Assembly (NCBI GenBank): GCA_947175375.1
Contig: CAMWMT010000095.1
Coordinates: 1-8,274, forward strand
Origin: an uncultured Clostridiaceae bacterium
GTDB lineage: Bacteria > Bacillota > Clostridia > Lachnospirales > Lachnospiraceae
Direction: 5' to 3'
Length of the DNA stretch: 8,274 bases
A program made the position numbers and the translations under genes. Below the pieces are notes generated by a model. That model searched no databases and was not told the DNA's origin. It saw nothing but the letters and a program-made list of their open reading frames with translations. Shown here piece after piece: positions 6,694 to 8,274 of the stretch; positions within the stretch are counted from its first letter, which is position 1, and each line of letters starts with the position of its first letter.

Positions 6694-6902
6694 CTCTTTT
6701 TTCCGGTTTGTTTTATGCATTTTGTTCATGATTTTCCTTTATTTCGGAAATCTGGCTACTGGACAGGAGAAAAATTAACGGAAACTTTGCAGATTGTGGT
6801 TTTGCCGGGTTCTGACAGTACGGCATACCGGCGGCAGGCGCGAATGTGGGGAAGAGACGGCGCTGAAAAACGGGATCATTTTATGACAGTTTTCAGAAAA
6901 GA

Positions 6903-6931
6903 TTGACAAAGTAAGGAAAGAGATGTTTAAT
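6903..6931 (+). promoter_or_regulatory. Sigma-A promoter of the SDR gene
   Basis: A consensus -35 box TTGACA (6903-6908), a 17-base spacer and the -10 box TTTAAT (6926-6931) lie about 60 bases ahead of the SDR start codon. In the leader, GGCAGC (6945-6950) and GCTGTC (6956-6961) can pair into a small hairpin with one G-T pair. A perfect AGGAGG (6978-6983) lies 6 bases before the ATG. Confidence 0.75.
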
Positions 6932-6989
6932 AAAAGTAGTATTAGGCAGCCAGAAGCTGTCTGTCATCTTATATTTCAGGAGGGTAAAA

Positions 6990-7793
6990 ATGGCAGTTTT
7001 AGACAGATTTTCACTGGAGGGAAAAGTAGCGCTCGTGACAGGCGCATCACATGGGATCGGCTTTGCGATCGCGTCTGCATATGCACAGGCCGGTGCGACG
7101 GTGATCTTTAACGGTACCAGTCAGGAGCGAATCGATAAAGGCATCGCCGCTTACAAAGAGCTGGGGCTTGAGGTTCATGGGTATGTATGTGATGTGACGA
7201 AAGAGGATCAGGTAAATGAACTGGTTGCGAAGATCGAGAAGGAGATCGGCGTGATCGATATTCTGGTCAACAATGCAGGTATTATCAAACGGACTCCTAT
7301 GTGCGAGATGACAGCGGATGAGTTCCGTCAGGTGATCGACGTGGATCTGAATGCGCCATTTATCATGTCGAAGGCGGTGATTCCGTCCATGATCAAGAAA
7401 GGACATGGAAAGATCATCAATGTCTGCTCCATGATGAGCGAGCTTGGACGTGAGACCGTATCCGCATATGCGGCGGCAAAGGGCGGACTGAAGATGCTTA
7501 CGAAGAACATTGCTTCCGAATACGGTGAATTTAATATCCAATGTAATGGTATCGGACCTGGATACATCGCGACTTCTCAGACTGCTCCGCTTCGGGAGGT
7601 ACAGCCGGATGGATCAAAACATCCGTTTGATCAGTTCATCACCGGAAGAACGCCTGCCGCAAGGTGGGGAGATCCGGAAGATCTTCAGGCACCGGCAGTG
7701 TTCCTTGCATCAGATGCGTCGGATTTTGTAAACGGACATATTCTCTATGTGGATGGCGGCATTCTTGCCTACTTTGGCAAACAACCAAAATAA
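6990..7793 (+). CDS. idnO: SDR gluconate 5-dehydrogenase-like oxidoreductase
   Basis: This 267-residue classical short-chain dehydrogenase acts on a keto- or hydroxy-sugar acid in the cytoplasm. It has the cofactor loop TGASHGIG (17-24), NNAG (94-97) and the catalytic set S147, Y160 and K164 (YAAAK). The stretch GKIINVCSMMSELGRETVSAYAA and the C-terminal DGGILAYFGKQP look very like the Streptococcus suis gluconate 5-dehydrogenase as I recall it. Close relatives in streptococci act as 2-keto-3-deoxygluconate dehydrogenase (DhuD) in unsaturated uronate breakdown, so the annotation name may not be the true reaction. Strand beta-2 ends in IFNGTS with no acidic residue, which leaves NADP(H) use open. 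It is transcribed divergently from the TRAP operon from its own promoter. A role beside UxuA in hexuronate use is inferred. Confidence 0.88.
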   Translation: MAVLDRFSLEGKVALVTGASHGIGFAIASAYAQAGATVIFNGTSQERIDKGIAAYKELGLEVHGYVCDVTKEDQVNELVAKIEKEIGVIDILVNNAGIIKRTPMCEMTADEFRQVIDVDLNAPFIMSKAVIPSMIKKGHGKIINVCSMMSELGRETVSAYAAAKGGLKMLTKNIASEYGEFNIQCNGIGPGYIATSQTAPLREVQPDGSKHPFDQFITGRTPAARWGDPEDLQAPAVFLASDASDFVNGHILYVDGGILAYFGKQPK

Positions 7794-7818
7794 TCATTGG
7801 TAAATATTTTTGCATAAT

Positions 7819-7855
7819 AAAACGGCACTGTCTATGGGGAAGACAGTGCCGTTTT
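7819..7855. terminator. Shared bidirectional terminator hairpin
   Basis: AAAACGGCACTGTCT (7819-7833) is the exact reverse complement of AGACAGTGCCGTTTT (7841-7855), a 15-bp perfect stem with a 7-base loop. On the plus strand it ends in TTTT then CC, 26 bases after the SDR stop. On the minus strand it runs into TTTTATTATG. It can therefore serve both convergent genes. The right arm and loop lie inside the last codons of the TetR-like gene, whose stop codon (7832-7834) sits at the loop edge. Confidence 0.88.
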
Positions 7856-8274
7856 CCGGTCAAAATCCTTTACGATCCTGCGGATTAGAAGATGGAGGTA
7901 AGGCTTCAGCTCTTCAATACCTGAGGGATCCTGATAGAGGATGGCATTATAACTGGTGCCTGCGACCAGTTCGATGATCAGATAGATGATGATCTCCGGA
8001 TTGTCGAATTGGCAGCCGGAGCGGGCGACCATCTGTGTATAGATCTCTTTGGCGGAGACCCCGTCCGGGAGTCTTTCTTCTGTCATGGAATTTCGGAAGA
8101 TCCCCCAGCTCAGATGCTTGGAGAGGAAGAACAGCAGAGATTTGTCTTCTTCCAGGGCATGTAAGATTTCGTCCGTCAGGAAGATAAACTGTTCATCCAG
8201 CTCGGTGATCTCCGTCTGGTTCAGCTTCACCCAGGCATTTTGGAACAGCTGGGTCGCCTTGGACGCAATCAGTC
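7832..8274 (-). CDS. TetR/AcrR-type regulator, C-terminal part (cut by window edge)
   Basis: The reading frame is open from the right edge (first full codon at 8272) to the stop, giving 146 visible residues that begin LIASKATQLFQNAW. The GTG at 8230 is not taken as the start because the frame continues beyond it and no ribosome site precedes it. The visible part is all-helical in character. IIYLIIELVAGTSYNAILYQDP followed by LKPYLHLLIRRIVKDF resembles the C-terminal ligand and dimerisation domain of TetR-family repressors. The expected N-terminal helix-turn-helix would lie outside the window, so the family call is tentative. It converges on the SDR gene and shares its terminator. Targets and ligand are unknown. 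Confidence 0.65.
   Translation of the reverse strand, partial: LIASKATQLFQNAWVKLNQTEITELDEQFIFLTDEILHALEEDKSLLFFLSKHLSWGIFRNSMTEERLPDGVSAKEIYTQMVARSGCQFDNPEIIIYLIIELVAGTSYNAILYQDPSGIEELKPYLHLLIRRIVKDFDRKTALSSP

Larger units (their letters stand above)
6596..6989. other. 394-bp divergent intergenic region
   Basis: This gap separates the divergent dctP and SDR genes. It contains the dctP promoter and leader palindrome on the left and the SDR promoter on the right. Between the two predicted start sites (about 6658 and 6937) lie some 280 bp without a recognisable gene. The stretch near 6800-6870 is visibly more GC-rich than the AT-rich flanks. An inverted repeat, CTGAAAA (6863-6869) and TTTTCAG (6890-6896), sits just upstream of the SDR -35 box and could be a regulator site. 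A reading frame across 6634-6906 has no ribosome site and no protein character that I recognise. Confidence 0.7.

Noticed and set aside
6634..6906. A 90-residue plus-strand reading frame in the divergent intergenic region
   Set aside because: It starts inside the dctP leader palindrome, crosses the dctP promoter, lacks a ribosome site and has no recognisable sequence.

Overview
The window looks like a sugar-acid (hexuronate/aldonate) uptake and catabolism locus from a Gram-positive gut-type anaerobe. Lachnospiraceae (Clostridium cluster XIVa, e.g. Enterocloster/Hungatella-like) is the best guess. That guess rests on strong AGGAGG-type ribosome sites, sigma-A promoters with extended -10 boxes, moderate GC content, a TRAP transporter beside Firmicutes-type UxuA, and an SDR that resembles the streptococcal gluconate 5-dehydrogenase as I remember it. 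It is an inference from family resemblance, not a database match.

Layout, left to right. Bases 1-152 hold no gene but carry two diverged copies of a 65-bp tandem repeat. On the minus strand come uxuA (mannonate dehydratase, 153-1202) and a YiaK/Ldh-family NAD(P)H oxidoreductase (1259-2260), which form one short operon. Upstream of it is a candidate promoter whose -10 box abuts a 20-bp LacI-family operator (2371-2390). Next is a LacI-family repressor gene (2402-3412) with its own near-consensus promoter. A terminator hairpin (3505-3535) separates it from the tripartite TRAP transporter operon dctP-dctQ-dctM (6595 down to 3600). That operon has its own promoter, an operator-like palindrome in its leader, and a hairpin between dctP and dctQ. 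A 394-bp divergent intergenic region follows. Then, on the plus strand, comes an SDR gene of the gluconate 5-dehydrogenase / 2-keto-3-deoxygluconate dehydrogenase type (6990-7793). The last gene is the C-terminal part of a TetR-like regulator (minus strand, running off the right edge). It converges on the SDR gene across a shared 15-bp-stem terminator hairpin.

Likely joint role: the TRAP system imports a sugar acid with a sodium or proton gradient. The two oxidoreductases interconvert keto- and hydroxy-sugar acids. UxuA dehydrates D-mannonate to 2-keto-3-deoxy-D-gluconate (KDG). The LacI protein probably represses the flanking operons until a pathway intermediate appears. Classical UxuB, UxaC, KdgK and KdgA are not in the window, so either the remaining steps are encoded elsewhere or one of the two oxidoreductases replaces UxuB. 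I see no rRNA, tRNA, CRISPR array, insertion sequence or phage gene, and no evidence for a wholly new system. The most useful leads are the operator architecture, the non-canonical oxidoreductase set and the 65-bp repeat.
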